NCBI RefSeq assembly: GCF_003172875.1
Contig: NZ_QGKM01000036.1
Coordinates: 1 to 64,000 of the forward strand
Origin: Leucothrix pacifica
Lineage (GTDB): Bacteria; Pseudomonadota; Gammaproteobacteria; Thiotrichales; Thiotrichaceae
Reading direction: 5' to 3'
DNA length: 64,000 nt
The notes under the pieces are model-generated. The model saw only the letters and a program-made list of their open reading frames with translations. It ran no database searches and had not been told where the DNA came from. The translations under genes were made by a program, and so were the position numbers. Positions 1-8,193 of this stretch are shown one piece after another. Numbering within the stretch: the stretch's first letter is position 1; each line of letters starts with the position of its first letter.

Positions 1-2
1 TG

Positions 3-335
3 AAAGGCCGTGGGTTCAACATGGAAGTTACCCGTCTGACGCATTACTTTCGAATTAAGAAGATGGTGGCTTTACTGGTGATTGGGTTTTGTTGGGCGCA
101 TAAAACAGGTGAATGGAAGCACAAAATGATTAAGCCGTTACGTGTTAAAAATCATGGCCGCCTTGAGAAAAACCTGTTCCGCTATGGCCTGGATCACCTG
201 ACCGATCAGTTGATGTCAGGTGCGTTGGATGCACTGGAGACTAGTCGCTTATTATTGTTGTTTCTGTGCCCACCTGACTGGTTGGAACCTACTAAATCAA
301 CGAATGGCCATGGTTTTTCAATCGTGGATTTCTAA
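3..335 (+). pseudogene. IS4-family transposase, C-terminal part (5' end outside window)
   Basis: The frame is open from the window edge (KGRGFN then MEVTRLTHYFRIKKM) to a stop at 333-335, so the ATG at 21 is internal. The series GFN.E.T.lt...RI.K...LL.I.FCWAH..GEW, then K.H.R..KNLFRYGLD.L, is the C-terminal signature of IS4-type DDE transposases, including the last part of the catalytic fold. Only the tail is visible, so it cannot be told whether the element is intact; the type label reflects partiality. Its stop overlaps the stop of the convergent ATPase gene, so the element's right end lies at or just beyond 335. I could not define a terminal inverted repeat because the left end is not in the window. 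Confidence 0.7.
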
Positions 336-1483
336 ATTGTCGTGTACAGAGGTAAAGATGTTAATGACTGTAAGGACTGAGTTACATTTCCTGAGTTTAA
401 TTCTACCCCCCGAGGATGTACCTTTTGTAATATATTTCTTATCTCAGCCTGTTTAAACCCTTTCTCTAGTTGCTCCATATCGCCAGTTAATATTGGAAAA
501 AGTAACCATTTATGCATTTCTAGAGTCGTGTCTTGGAATCCTTCGGAAAACTGACTTAGAAACGAATTAAACCTTCCGCCCTGTTGATTTACAACAAGGC
601 TTACAAGATCAGTACATTCAGTTATGGTACCAATCTGCTTAAGCTCTTCTTGTGTTTTGAGTATATGATATTTAACACAACACTGATGACAGGTTTCCTG
701 AACTATAAAAACGCTTCCATAACATGACTCAAGTAACTCACGTTTAAATTCTTCACCAAACGAAACATTGAGTAGGGCTTCACCATCAGAAATTACTTTA
801 TTAAGTTCAGGCTCTTCCCATTTGTCTGCATTTATTGGTAAAAGCCTTCCCGTCAAATCACCGTTGTAAACACTCAAGCGATTTTCCTCCAGCCACACAC
901 CAATGATAATGAAACAGAGTTTTGAGTTTTCATGAAACGCCTTCAATGCAACCGAGAAATCCTTCTGAGTTTCAATTGGTAAATAATGAAAGTCTTCTAA
1001 AACAATGTATTTCTCAAAACCAAGCTTTTGCAAAGCAGAAATGATGTCATTTACATCAACAGGATCCAACTCAAGAGGAGCTGTTGTTGATCCTTCTTCT
1101 TGGATTCTCTCCGACTCAGCTCCCCCTTCAGCTTCCCCCGCCAAAAAGTTAGCCTTAACCTTCGCAAATATTTTCTGCTTGCCAGAAGTCGCTTTAGTTG
1201 TAGAAACAGTTAATTCGTACCCAGCCTGTTTCAATACAGCTTCATGGACATCGTCCAGCCCCCATTTATTGGAGCAATGCACAACCACATAGTCATCTTC
1301 ATCTAAACAATGCTTTCTTAAAGAAGTTTTACCTTGCTTCGAACTCCCGTAAATAACTAAATGCTGACTTCGAGCTAAGTTATCAACAAGTACGGAATCT
1401 GCACTATCGCGCTCTACATAATTTAATGGAAGATTACGGTTAATACCGAACACTTCATCAACCGAATGTTCTTTTTCTATCAA
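332..1483 (-). CDS. P-loop ATPase of unknown role (AAA/STAND-like)
   Basis: 383 aa. A Walker A motif, GSSKQGKT, lies at about residues 46-53. A hydrophobic strand ending in LED (KYIVLEDFHYL) is the likely Walker B, with an E-D instead of the usual D-E order. A charged Glu-rich stretch (about 110-135) looks like an insert. The start is TTG at 1483, with GGGAG about 7 bases upstream; the nearby ATG is out of frame. The stop codon lies at the edge of the IS4-type transposase gene, so the last residues may be supplied or truncated by the insertion. Hand-counted GC of one line inside it is about 33%, lower than the cyd genes. It lies beside an ATPase/Toprim-like pair on the other strand, which suggests a defence or mobile region. 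I do not recognise a named family. Confidence 0.6.
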   Translation of the reverse strand: MIEKEHSVDEVFGINRNLPLNYVERDSADSVLVDNLARSQHLVIYGSSKQGKTSLRKHCLDEDDYVVVHCSNKWGLDDVHEAVLKQAGYELTVSTTKATSGKQKIFAKVKANFLAGEAEGGAESERIQEEGSTTAPLELDPVDVNDIISALQKLGFEKYIVLEDFHYLPIETQKDFSVALKAFHENSKLCFIIIGVWLEENRLSVYNGDLTGRLLPINADKWEEPELNKVISDGEALLNVSFGEEFKRELLESCYGSVFIVQETCHQCCVKYHILKTQEELKQIGTITECTDLVSLVVNQQGGRFNSFLSQFSEGFQDTTLEMHKWLLFPILTGDMEQLEKGFKQAEIRNILQKVHPRGVELNSGNVTQSLQSLTSLPLYTTI

Positions 1484-1649
1484 AACTCATCTCCCAATAA
1501 ACATAGTTCATTACAGACCAATTAGACTATCAATATAGAGCCAAGAAAGCACTGAAAACACACTAAAAAATATTACTCACCCTCAAATACCTTGACCATC
1601 AAGCCACCTCAACGTATTATTTTAAATTCCAAATACTGGAATTTATATT

Positions 1650-2795
1650 ATGATTTTCCTCAACGTAGCCCTAAAAAACATCTACATGTTTCAGGACGCC
1701 AAACTGGATCTGTCCTACCCTAGAAAGCTACCCAGCTCGACTGTCGAAAATGAGTGGCTAGAGGATTTCCCAAAAATAAATTTCAAGAGAGTGCTGATTC
1801 TGTCGGGTGCAAACGCATCGGGTAAGACAGTATTTGGCAAAGTACTTTGCATTATAAATAACTACATTGCCGGTAGCAGCATCAACCAGAGCACCAGCTG
1901 GCTCGATATAAAGAAGGTAATGTTTGATAAGAAAAAGCCAACCTCTTTCAAGGTGGAATTTCTGACGCCCAAAACTGCTCAAGCTCATAAACTCGCCGTT
2001 ATTTTCGATCAAGATGGACTAATCGAGGAGTCATATACTTGCATTGATCTGCAACGAAACGAGCCGCAGTCAGCGATGTATAAGCGACTAAGGGAATTCG
2101 AACCGACCTCTTACTACCATAAAACGAAGAACAACCACGATATAACCAACGCGGGATTCACGAGTGTTGCTGTCTCACAAGGCAAAATGAAAGTCCCTTC
2201 TATGTGGAACTATCGCCTGTGTGAAGTCGATAACACCAGCGGCAGCCAAGGAAGAATTACAGCGCACGACACCAACATCATCAAAACCTTTTTGTCGGCC
2301 TTTGATTCGTCTATCACAAAAGTTAAGTCGATTGCTGCAGAGTCATACAAGATCGAATTTTCAAATGGCGAACACGTATTAATTGATAAAGGCAAACTGC
2401 TTGATCCAGATCGGTTATCACGAGGCACGCATGAAGCGATTGATATTGCTATGTTTTATGAAGCAATGAAGAATGAAAGCTTTGGAGAGTCTGCGACTTT
2501 TTATCTGGATGAAATGTTAGCTTACTCACACACAGAAGCTGAGCAAAGTATTCTAAACTTGCTGATCGACACTTTGCCAAGGCATTCTCAGTTGTTCTAT
2601 AGCACCCATAATTACGACATATTGGATATGAACTTGCCGGTACACAGCCATGTGTTTCTCAAGAAGGACAAATACTCAGAGTTTATCCAGCCAGAAAAAA
2701 TGGGCTACAACCAAAATGATAGAAGTTTGCTTGGCTATGTGAAAAACGATGTATTTGGCACACTCCCAAGTATGGATGCGATCAATAACCTATGA
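1650..2795 (+). CDS. ABC/OLD-type AAA ATPase of a two-gene candidate defence module
   Basis: 381 aa, with an ABC/SMC-like ATPase core. Walker A GANASGKT is at 53-60, a signature-like LSRGTHEA near 268, Walker B FYLDEM with D287-E288, and an H-loop YSTHNYD. This is the AAA_15/AAA_21 style of ATPase found in OLD, RloA, Septu and PARIS-type systems. Its last four bases overlap the start of the next gene (ATGA at 2792), so the two are translationally coupled. A small downstream partner with Toprim-like acidic motifs fits an ATPase sensor plus nuclease effector arrangement. That role is inference; the exact family is not recognised. Confidence 0.75.
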   Translation: MIFLNVALKNIYMFQDAKLDLSYPRKLPSSTVENEWLEDFPKINFKRVLILSGANASGKTVFGKVLCIINNYIAGSSINQSTSWLDIKKVMFDKKKPTSFKVEFLTPKTAQAHKLAVIFDQDGLIEESYTCIDLQRNEPQSAMYKRLREFEPTSYYHKTKNNHDITNAGFTSVAVSQGKMKVPSMWNYRLCEVDNTSGSQGRITAHDTNIIKTFLSAFDSSITKVKSIAAESYKIEFSNGEHVLIDKGKLLDPDRLSRGTHEAIDIAMFYEAMKNESFGESATFYLDEMLAYSHTEAEQSILNLLIDTLPRHSQLFYSTHNYDILDMNLPVHSHVFLKKDKYSEFIQPEKMGYNQNDRSLLGYVKNDVFGTLPSMDAINNL

Positions 2796-3319
2796 GCAAA
2801 GTAGAAACGATTTATTTTGTTGAGGGTGAGTGCGAGAAGAACTTTATCAACTCTTTCAAAACGAATCGCGCCATTATCTCAGGTAAGGTGCGAATAACGA
2901 ATCTGTGGGAAACAGCCAATATCAACCGGATTATTCGTTCACTCCCAAAACAAGGGGCGGTGATCTATGTGGCTTTTGACACGGACGTCACTTCAGAAGC
3001 CGAGCGTTTTTGTGCAAACATCAAGGCTCTATCAAAGCATTGCCGAAAAATAATTCTCCTACCTCAGCATGAACACTTCGAGGACGAGTTGGCATTCGCT
3101 TGCCAGCAGGCAACCAGAGACTTACCTAGCTACCTATACGGACTTTCTTCTCTCAGCGAGTGTAAAACCAAATTAGCGCAAGACAAAAATCTTGTGAGCA
3201 ACCTTAACGCCAAAGGTTTCGTGCTAGCGCGAATGTGGAGCAGAACCGACATTATCGAGCAATTAATCCTTCCTAAAAATAACATTCAATGGGGTATTGA
3301 ATACGTTTTGACAGATTGA
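2792..3319 (+). CDS. small Toprim-like protein, partner of the upstream ATPase
   Basis: 175 aa. The N-terminal strand IYFVEGECEK (E11, E13) and the strand IYVAFDTD (D63, D65) reproduce the E ... DxD arrangement of Toprim folds (RloB/DUF4276/AriB-like). A third acidic cluster, HFEDEL (E97-E99), follows. The domain fills the whole protein, so it is shorter than AriB (about 300 aa) or OLD nucleases. It overlaps the ATPase gene by 4 bases. Metal-dependent nuclease activity is a reasonable inference from the acidic residues, but it could also be a Toprim-like regulator. No transposase or methylase is attached to the pair. Confidence 0.6.
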   Translation: MSKVETIYFVEGECEKNFINSFKTNRAIISGKVRITNLWETANINRIIRSLPKQGAVIYVAFDTDVTSEAERFCANIKALSKHCRKIILLPQHEHFEDELAFACQQATRDLPSYLYGLSSLSECKTKLAQDKNLVSNLNAKGFVLARMWSRTDIIEQLILPKNNIQWGIEYVLTD

Positions 3320-3379
3320 TCAGTAACTCTACTTGCCCACCATAACACTCTCTTCTTCCCTCTCCAATAATTCCCACCC

Positions 3380-3421
3380 TTGATAAATATCAAGGTACTC
3401 AACCCACTCCTCCTCTATAAA
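3380..3421 (+). promoter_or_regulatory. FNR box and -10 of the cyd operon (class II promoter)
   Basis: TTGATAAATATCAA at 3380-3393 is a perfect FNR/ANR consensus (TTGAT-N4-ATCAA). TATAAA at 3416-3421 sits where a -10 hexamer should be if the box is centred at -41.5, giving a start near 3428. This geometry predicts FNR activation of cydA under low oxygen. The site also rules out the upstream TTG at 3380 as a start codon. Confidence 0.85.
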
Positions 3422-3472
3422 TGCACCCTGAACATCTATTTGTCTGGTCAACAACCAAGGAGCGTTAGCCTC

Positions 3473-5074
3473 ATGATTCCAGAAGAAGTCGTCGATATAT
3501 CGCGGCTGCAGTTTGCCGCAGTCGCCTTATATCATTTTATATTCGTCCCCCTGACCTTAGGGATGACCTTCCTGCTCGCCATTATGGAGTCGGTCTACGT
3601 CATGACCGGTAAGCAGGTCTACAAGGACATGGTTAAGTTTTGGGGTAAATTATTCGGTATTAACTTCGCCTTAGGTGTTGCCACGGGTTTGACCATGGAG
3701 TTCCAGTTCGGTACCAACTGGTCGTACTACTCGCATTACGTGGGTGATATTTTTGGTGCGCCACTGGCGATTGAAGGTCTGATGGCTTTCTTCTTAGAGT
3801 CTACCTTTGTTGGTATTTTCTTCTTTGGCTGGGATCGTTTAAGTAAGGTTTCTCACCTCACAGTAACGTGGTTGATGGCGCTGGGAACGAACTTCTCTGC
3901 GCTATGGATTCTGATTGCGAATGGCTGGATGCAAAACCCGGTGGGTGCAGAATTCAATATCGACACCATGCGTATGGAAATGACCAGCTTTGCTGAGGTG
4001 TTATTTAACCCGGTTGCACAGGTTAAATTCATTCACACCGTATCAGCGGGTTACGTTGCAGGGTCTATGTTTGTACTGAGTATCAGTGCCTGGTACTTGC
4101 TAAAAGGTCGCGACATTGGTTTTGCCAAGCGTTCATTCGCGATTGCGGCGGGCTTTGGTCTGGCGTCTATCCTGTCAGTTATTTTGCTGGGTGATGAGAG
4201 TGGTTACGAAACCGGTGAATTGCAGAAAGCTAAGCTGGCTGCGATTGAAGGTGAGTGGCACACAGAGCCAGCGCCTGCGGCATTTACGGTGGTTGGTTTC
4301 CCCGATCAGGAAGACCGCGAAACGCACAATGCCATTAAGATTCCGTATGTGTTAGGCATCATCGCGACCCGTTCTTTGGATGAAGAAGTGAAAGGTTTGA
4401 ATGACATTATCGCGGAAAACGAAGTTCGTATCCGTAACTCTATGCTGACTTATGCTTTGTTTGAAAAAGTCCGCAAGGGTGAAGCGACGGATGTTGAGAT
4501 CCAAAGTTTTAATGAATCAAAATCAGAGCTGGGTTATGCCTTGTTGCTAAAGCAATTTGCACCGAATGTGGTTGATGCGACTGAGGAGCAAATCAAGGAA
4601 GCGGCGGCAGCGTCCATTCCACACGTTGCGCCGATTTTCTGGTCATTCCGGATTATGGTGGCGGTTGGTTTCACCATGCTGGCAATTTTCGCACTGGCGT
4701 TCTTCTACACCGGACGTCGTACCGTGTTTACCAAGCGTTGGTTCCTGTGGATTTGTTTCCTGAGCCTTCCACTGCCGTGGATCGCGATCGAGACCGGTTG
4801 GTTAGTCGCAGAATATGGTCGTCAGCCATGGGCTGTGGGTGAAATTCTCCCTGTTTCGTCAGCGGTTTCATCACTGACTTATAACGACGTTCTGTACAGC
4901 TTAATCGGTTTTGTTCTGTTCTATACCGTGCTGCTGATCATTGAAGTATATCTGATGCAGAAGTTTGCACGCCTTGGCCCAAGCAGCCTGCACACCGGAC
5001 GCTATTATCATGAAAAGCCCGGCGGCTCGATGTATCACGCGCCTTCTACTAACCCAGAAGCCGAGCTGATGTAA
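3473..5074 (+). CDS. cydA: cytochrome bd ubiquinol oxidase subunit I
   Basis: 533 aa from the ATG at 3473, which has AAGGAG at 3457-3462; the longer TTG-started frame would begin inside the FNR box. It is the heme-bearing subunit that oxidises ubiquinol and reduces O2 in the inner membrane. The N-terminus SRLQFAAVALYHFIFVPLT carries His21, the heme b595 ligand by homology. The block GDESGYETGELQKAKLAAIE begins a long E. coli-type (L-subfamily) Q-loop, ending before FRIMVAVG, and GRQPW is present near 440. It starts the operon cydA-cydB-cydX-cydD-cydC. Expression is predicted to rise at low oxygen through the FNR site. Confidence 0.97.
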   Translation: MIPEEVVDISRLQFAAVALYHFIFVPLTLGMTFLLAIMESVYVMTGKQVYKDMVKFWGKLFGINFALGVATGLTMEFQFGTNWSYYSHYVGDIFGAPLAIEGLMAFFLESTFVGIFFFGWDRLSKVSHLTVTWLMALGTNFSALWILIANGWMQNPVGAEFNIDTMRMEMTSFAEVLFNPVAQVKFIHTVSAGYVAGSMFVLSISAWYLLKGRDIGFAKRSFAIAAGFGLASILSVILLGDESGYETGELQKAKLAAIEGEWHTEPAPAAFTVVGFPDQEDRETHNAIKIPYVLGIIATRSLDEEVKGLNDIIAENEVRIRNSMLTYALFEKVRKGEATDVEIQSFNESKSELGYALLLKQFAPNVVDATEEQIKEAAAASIPHVAPIFWSFRIMVAVGFTMLAIFALAFFYTGRRTVFTKRWFLWICFLSLPLPWIAIETGWLVAEYGRQPWAVGEILPVSSAVSSLTYNDVLYSLIGFVLFYTVLLIIEVYLMQKFARLGPSSLHTGRYYHEKPGGSMYHAPSTNPEAELM

Positions 5075-5086
5075 GGAGAATTTGTT

Positions 5087-6232
5087 ATGGAATTTATTGA
5101 TTATCCAACACTGAAAGTGGTGTGGTGGTTATTGGTTGGAGTACTTTGGTTAGGCTTTGCCATGACTGAAGGCTTCGATATGGGCGTCGGTATGTTGCTG
5201 CCATTTGTGGGCAAGACCGATGAGGAACGCCGTGTCGCGATCAACGCGGTTGCGCCGCACTGGGATGGTAATCAGGTGTGGTTGATTCTGGCTGCGGGTG
5301 CTATTTTTGCCGCTTGGCCAATCCTTTATGCAACCACCTTCTCAGGCTTTTATTTAGCACTGATGTTGATGCTGTTCTCCTTGTTTTTCCGCCCGGTCGG
5401 TTTTGATTACCGCTCTAAGCTGGAAAACAAGCAATGGCGTAATACGTGGGACTGGGGATTATTTATCGCGGGTGTCGTGCCTCCGCTGATCCTTGGGGTG
5501 GCGTTTGGTAACCTGTTCCTGGGTGTGCCATTCCACTACGATGATTACCTGCGTTCATTCTACGACGGTAACTTCTTCGGCCTGCTACACCCATTTGCAG
5601 TATTGTCCGGCTTATTGGCAATTGCTATGTTCGTCATGCACGGCGGCGCGTATCTAATGATGCGCAGCAGCCACGATGTGTATGCCCGTACGCGTCAATA
5701 CACGCAGTGGGCGGCTTTGGCCGTTGCAGCGATCTTCATTATTGAAGGTTTGTGGTTATGGCTGGCTATCGACGGCTATGTGATCACCAGTGTGGTTGAT
5801 CAGGCAGCACCGGCGAATCCATTAGGCAAGACCGTGGAAATTGTGGAAGGCGCATGGTTTAACAACTATGAGACTTACCCACTCACCATGATCGCGCCGA
5901 TTGTCGGTATCGCAGCGGCATTGGGGACTTACCTGATGGCACGTCTGAATAAACCAGGTGCGGCATTTGCGCTTACTACAACCAGCATGTTTGGCATTAT
6001 TCTGACCGGTGCATTTGCCTTGTTCCCGTTTGTATTACCGTCAAGCACTCATCCCGGCCACAGCCTGACACTGTGGGATGCGGCATCCAGTGAGTTAACC
6101 TTGACCATTATGCTGTTCGCTACGCTGTTGTTTGTGCCCATTATTTTGATCTACACCGTGTGGTGCTACATCAAATTGTGGGGTACGTTCACTGTTGAAG
6201 ACATCCGTGCTAATGAGCACTCACTTTACTAA
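5087..6232 (+). CDS. cydB: cytochrome bd ubiquinol oxidase subunit II
   Basis: 381 aa, close to E. coli CydB (379). The N-terminal motif [18 protein letters not shown] and the following [10 protein letters not shown] are diagnostic. Multiple transmembrane helices span the length. It stabilises the heme subunit CydA in the bd oxidase. It begins 12 bases after cydA with AAGGAGAA just upstream, so the two are co-translated. Confidence 0.97.
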   Translation: MEFIDYPTLKVVWWLLVGVLWLGFAMTEGFDMGVGMLLPFVGKTDEERRVAINAVAPHWDGNQVWLILAAGAIFAAWPILYATTFSGFYLALMLMLFSLFFRPVGFDYRSKLENKQWRNTWDWGLFIAGVVPPLILGVAFGNLFLGVPFHYDDYLRSFYDGNFFGLLHPFAVLSGLLAIAMFVMHGGAYLMMRSSHDVYARTRQYTQWAALAVAAIFIIEGLWLWLAIDGYVITSVVDQAAPANPLGKTVEIVEGAWFNNYETYPLTMIAPIVGIAAALGTYLMARLNKPGAAFALTTTSMFGIILTGAFALFPFVLPSSTHPGHSLTLWDAASSELTLTIMLFATLLFVPIILIYTVWCYIKLWGTFTVEDIRANEHSLY

Positions 6233-6244
6233 AAGGAGATAACC

Positions 6245-6346
6245 ATGTGGTATTTCGCTTGGATTCTCGGCGTATTACTGGCCTGTGCATTCGGCATCAT
6301 TAACGTGATGTGGTTAGAGCTGAATGGCTTGGATGACGATGAGTAA
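6245..6346 (+). CDS. cydX: cytochrome bd oxidase small subunit CydX
   Basis: 33 aa, reading MWYFAWILGVLLACAFGI and then an acidic tail GLDDDE. The MWYFAWILG start and single transmembrane helix are the hallmark of CydX, needed for stability and activity of bd-I oxidase. It follows cydB by 12 bases with AAGGAGA as ribosome binding site, and precedes cydD by 11 bases. No ybgE-like gene follows, unlike E. coli. Confidence 0.95.
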   Translation: MWYFAWILGVLLACAFGIINVMWLELNGLDDDE

Positions 6347-6357
6347 GCAGATATACA

Positions 6358-8193
6358 ATGTCTAAGATGACTGATTCAGCCATCCCGGCATTTTTAAAAG
6401 CCCAGAAACCGCTAGCAGGCAATTATTTGCGTCTGTCAGTTGGTCTGGGCTTACTCTCGGGTCTGTTGCTTATTGCACAGGCCTGGAGCTTTGCCAGTAT
6501 TATTAATGCGGTGATTTTTGATGACGCCAAGTTGGGCGATGTCACGCTGTATCTCGCTGCATTACTGGCCATATTTTTACTTCGCGCTGCACTGAACTGG
6601 GCGTCGGAGCAAGCAGCGGTTACTGCTGCGATGCGGGTCAAACGCGACCTGCGCCAACGGCTGCATCAACGATTATTCGATGCTGGCCCCCTCTTATTGA
6701 ATAATGAACGCAGCGGCGAGCTGGTCAACACCCTGGTTGACGGCGTCGATGCACTTGAAAATTACTACGCCCGTTATCTGCCGGTGATGTCACTGGTGGC
6801 GTTGGTTCCTTTATCCATTCTGGTGTTTATCTTTCCGATTGACTGGATCTCCGGATTAATCCTGTTGGTGACTGCGCCGTTGATTCCGTTCTTTATGATC
6901 ATGATCGGCAAGGGCACGGAGCGACTGAACAAGAAACAATGGCGCAAACTGGCGCGAATGAGTGCGCATTTTCTGGATATGATTCAGGGATTGACCACAC
7001 TGAAGTTGTTTAATGCGAGCCGTCGTGAAGCTGATGTGATTGCACGTATTTCGGATGATTATCGTCGCAGTACCATGTCGGTATTGCGGGTGGCGTTTTT
7101 GTCTTCGCTGCTGTTGGAATTTTTGTCTACGGTCAGTATTGCGATGGTGGCGGTGCTGGTGGGCTTTCGCTTGATGTATGGCGAGTTAGATTTCTTTTAT
7201 GGCTTCTTTGCGTTGTTGTTAGCGCCGGAGTTTTACTTGCCGCTGCGTAATATGGGTACGCATTATCATGCGCGTTTGGAAGCGATTGGCGCAGCGGAGA
7301 AGATGGTGGAAATTCTTGAGCCGGGCACATTGCAGCTTGAGGATGGGGTTGATCCTTTGGTAAAGGTACAAGCCTCAGTGAGTGATGGTGGGCAGTCGGA
7401 GCTGTCTGCTGCGCAAAGTCCAACGCGATATACCCCGGAAGCTATCGTAACCGCTCGCAGTATTGGCATTGCCTTCGACCAAGTCAGTTTTGATTACGAG
7501 CCGGGCCGCACTGCTCTGAAAAATATCAGCCTCGATATAAAACCCAACGAACAAATCGCCATCGTTGGTTCAAGTGGTGCGGGAAAAAGCACGCTGATGA
7601 ATTTGTTATTAGGTTTTATCACGCCGCAGACTGGTGAGATTCAAATCAATCAAACACCGCTTGAAACCCAACAGCTAGATTTCTGGCGCAAGCAAATCGC
7701 GTGGATGCCGCAGAAAGCGCATTTATTCCATGGATCGATTCGCGACAATATTTGTTTAGGTCAGGATGACGCCTCCCAACACGCAATGGAAGCAGCGGCT
7801 GAGGCTGCGCAAATTGCAGATTATATAGAGTCACTGCCAGATGCATACGACACCCATGTCGGAGAGCGCGGTGCTGGCTTGTCTGGCGGACAAATTCAAC
7901 GCATTGCGCTGGCACGCGCCTTTTTAAAAGATGCGCCTGTGATGTTGTTGGATGAACCGACTGCACACCTTGATGATGAAAGTGAGCGAATGATTCGGCA
8001 GAGCCTGAAGCGATTGGTGGAGAATCGCACAGTGATTAGTATCGCGCATCGCCTGAATACCGTGGAGCAAGCGGATCGTATTGTGTTGCTAGATGCTGGT
8101 GAGATAGTGGCGATTGGTAAGCATGACGAGTTGCTTGCAACACAACCACTGTACAAAGAAATGGTCTCGCGCTTCCGGGAAGGTGCGATATGA
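6358..8193 (+). CDS. cydD: thiol-reductant ABC exporter subunit CydD
   Basis: 611 aa, an ABC half-transporter: six-helix membrane domain (about 20-310) and ATPase domain (about 365-600). Walker A is GSSGAGKS, the signature is GLSGGQIQR, Walker B is VMLLDEPTAHLD, and the H-loop is IAHRL. With CydC it exports glutathione/cysteine to the periplasm, which is needed for bd oxidase heme assembly. A linker of about 50 residues rich in polar residues (about 330-365) separates the domains. It is fused to the cydABX operon here, whereas E. coli keeps cydDC apart. Confidence 0.95.
   Translation: MSKMTDSAIPAFLKAQKPLAGNYLRLSVGLGLLSGLLLIAQAWSFASIINAVIFDDAKLGDVTLYLAALLAIFLLRAALNWASEQAAVTAAMRVKRDLRQRLHQRLFDAGPLLLNNERSGELVNTLVDGVDALENYYARYLPVMSLVALVPLSILVFIFPIDWISGLILLVTAPLIPFFMIMIGKGTERLNKKQWRKLARMSAHFLDMIQGLTTLKLFNASRREADVIARISDDYRRSTMSVLRVAFLSSLLLEFLSTVSIAMVAVLVGFRLMYGELDFFYGFFALLLAPEFYLPLRNMGTHYHARLEAIGAAEKMVEILEPGTLQLEDGVDPLVKVQASVSDGGQSELSAAQSPTRYTPEAIVTARSIGIAFDQVSFDYEPGRTALKNISLDIKPNEQIAIVGSSGAGKSTLMNLLLGFITPQTGEIQINQTPLETQQLDFWRKQIAWMPQKAHLFHGSIRDNICLGQDDASQHAMEAAAEAAQIADYIESLPDAYDTHVGERGAGLSGGQIQRIALARAFLKDAPVMLLDEPTAHLDDESERMIRQSLKRLVENRTVISIAHRLNTVEQADRIVLLDAGEIVAIGKHDELLATQPLYKEMVSRFREGAI

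Noticed and set aside
220-456. Frame overlapping the transposase end
   Set aside because: It is out of frame with the recognised transposase and has no family features.
3380-3472. TTG-initiated extension of cydA
   Set aside because: The extension starts inside a perfect FNR box and covers the promoter; the ATG at 3473 has a good ribosome binding site and matches the normal CydA N-terminus.
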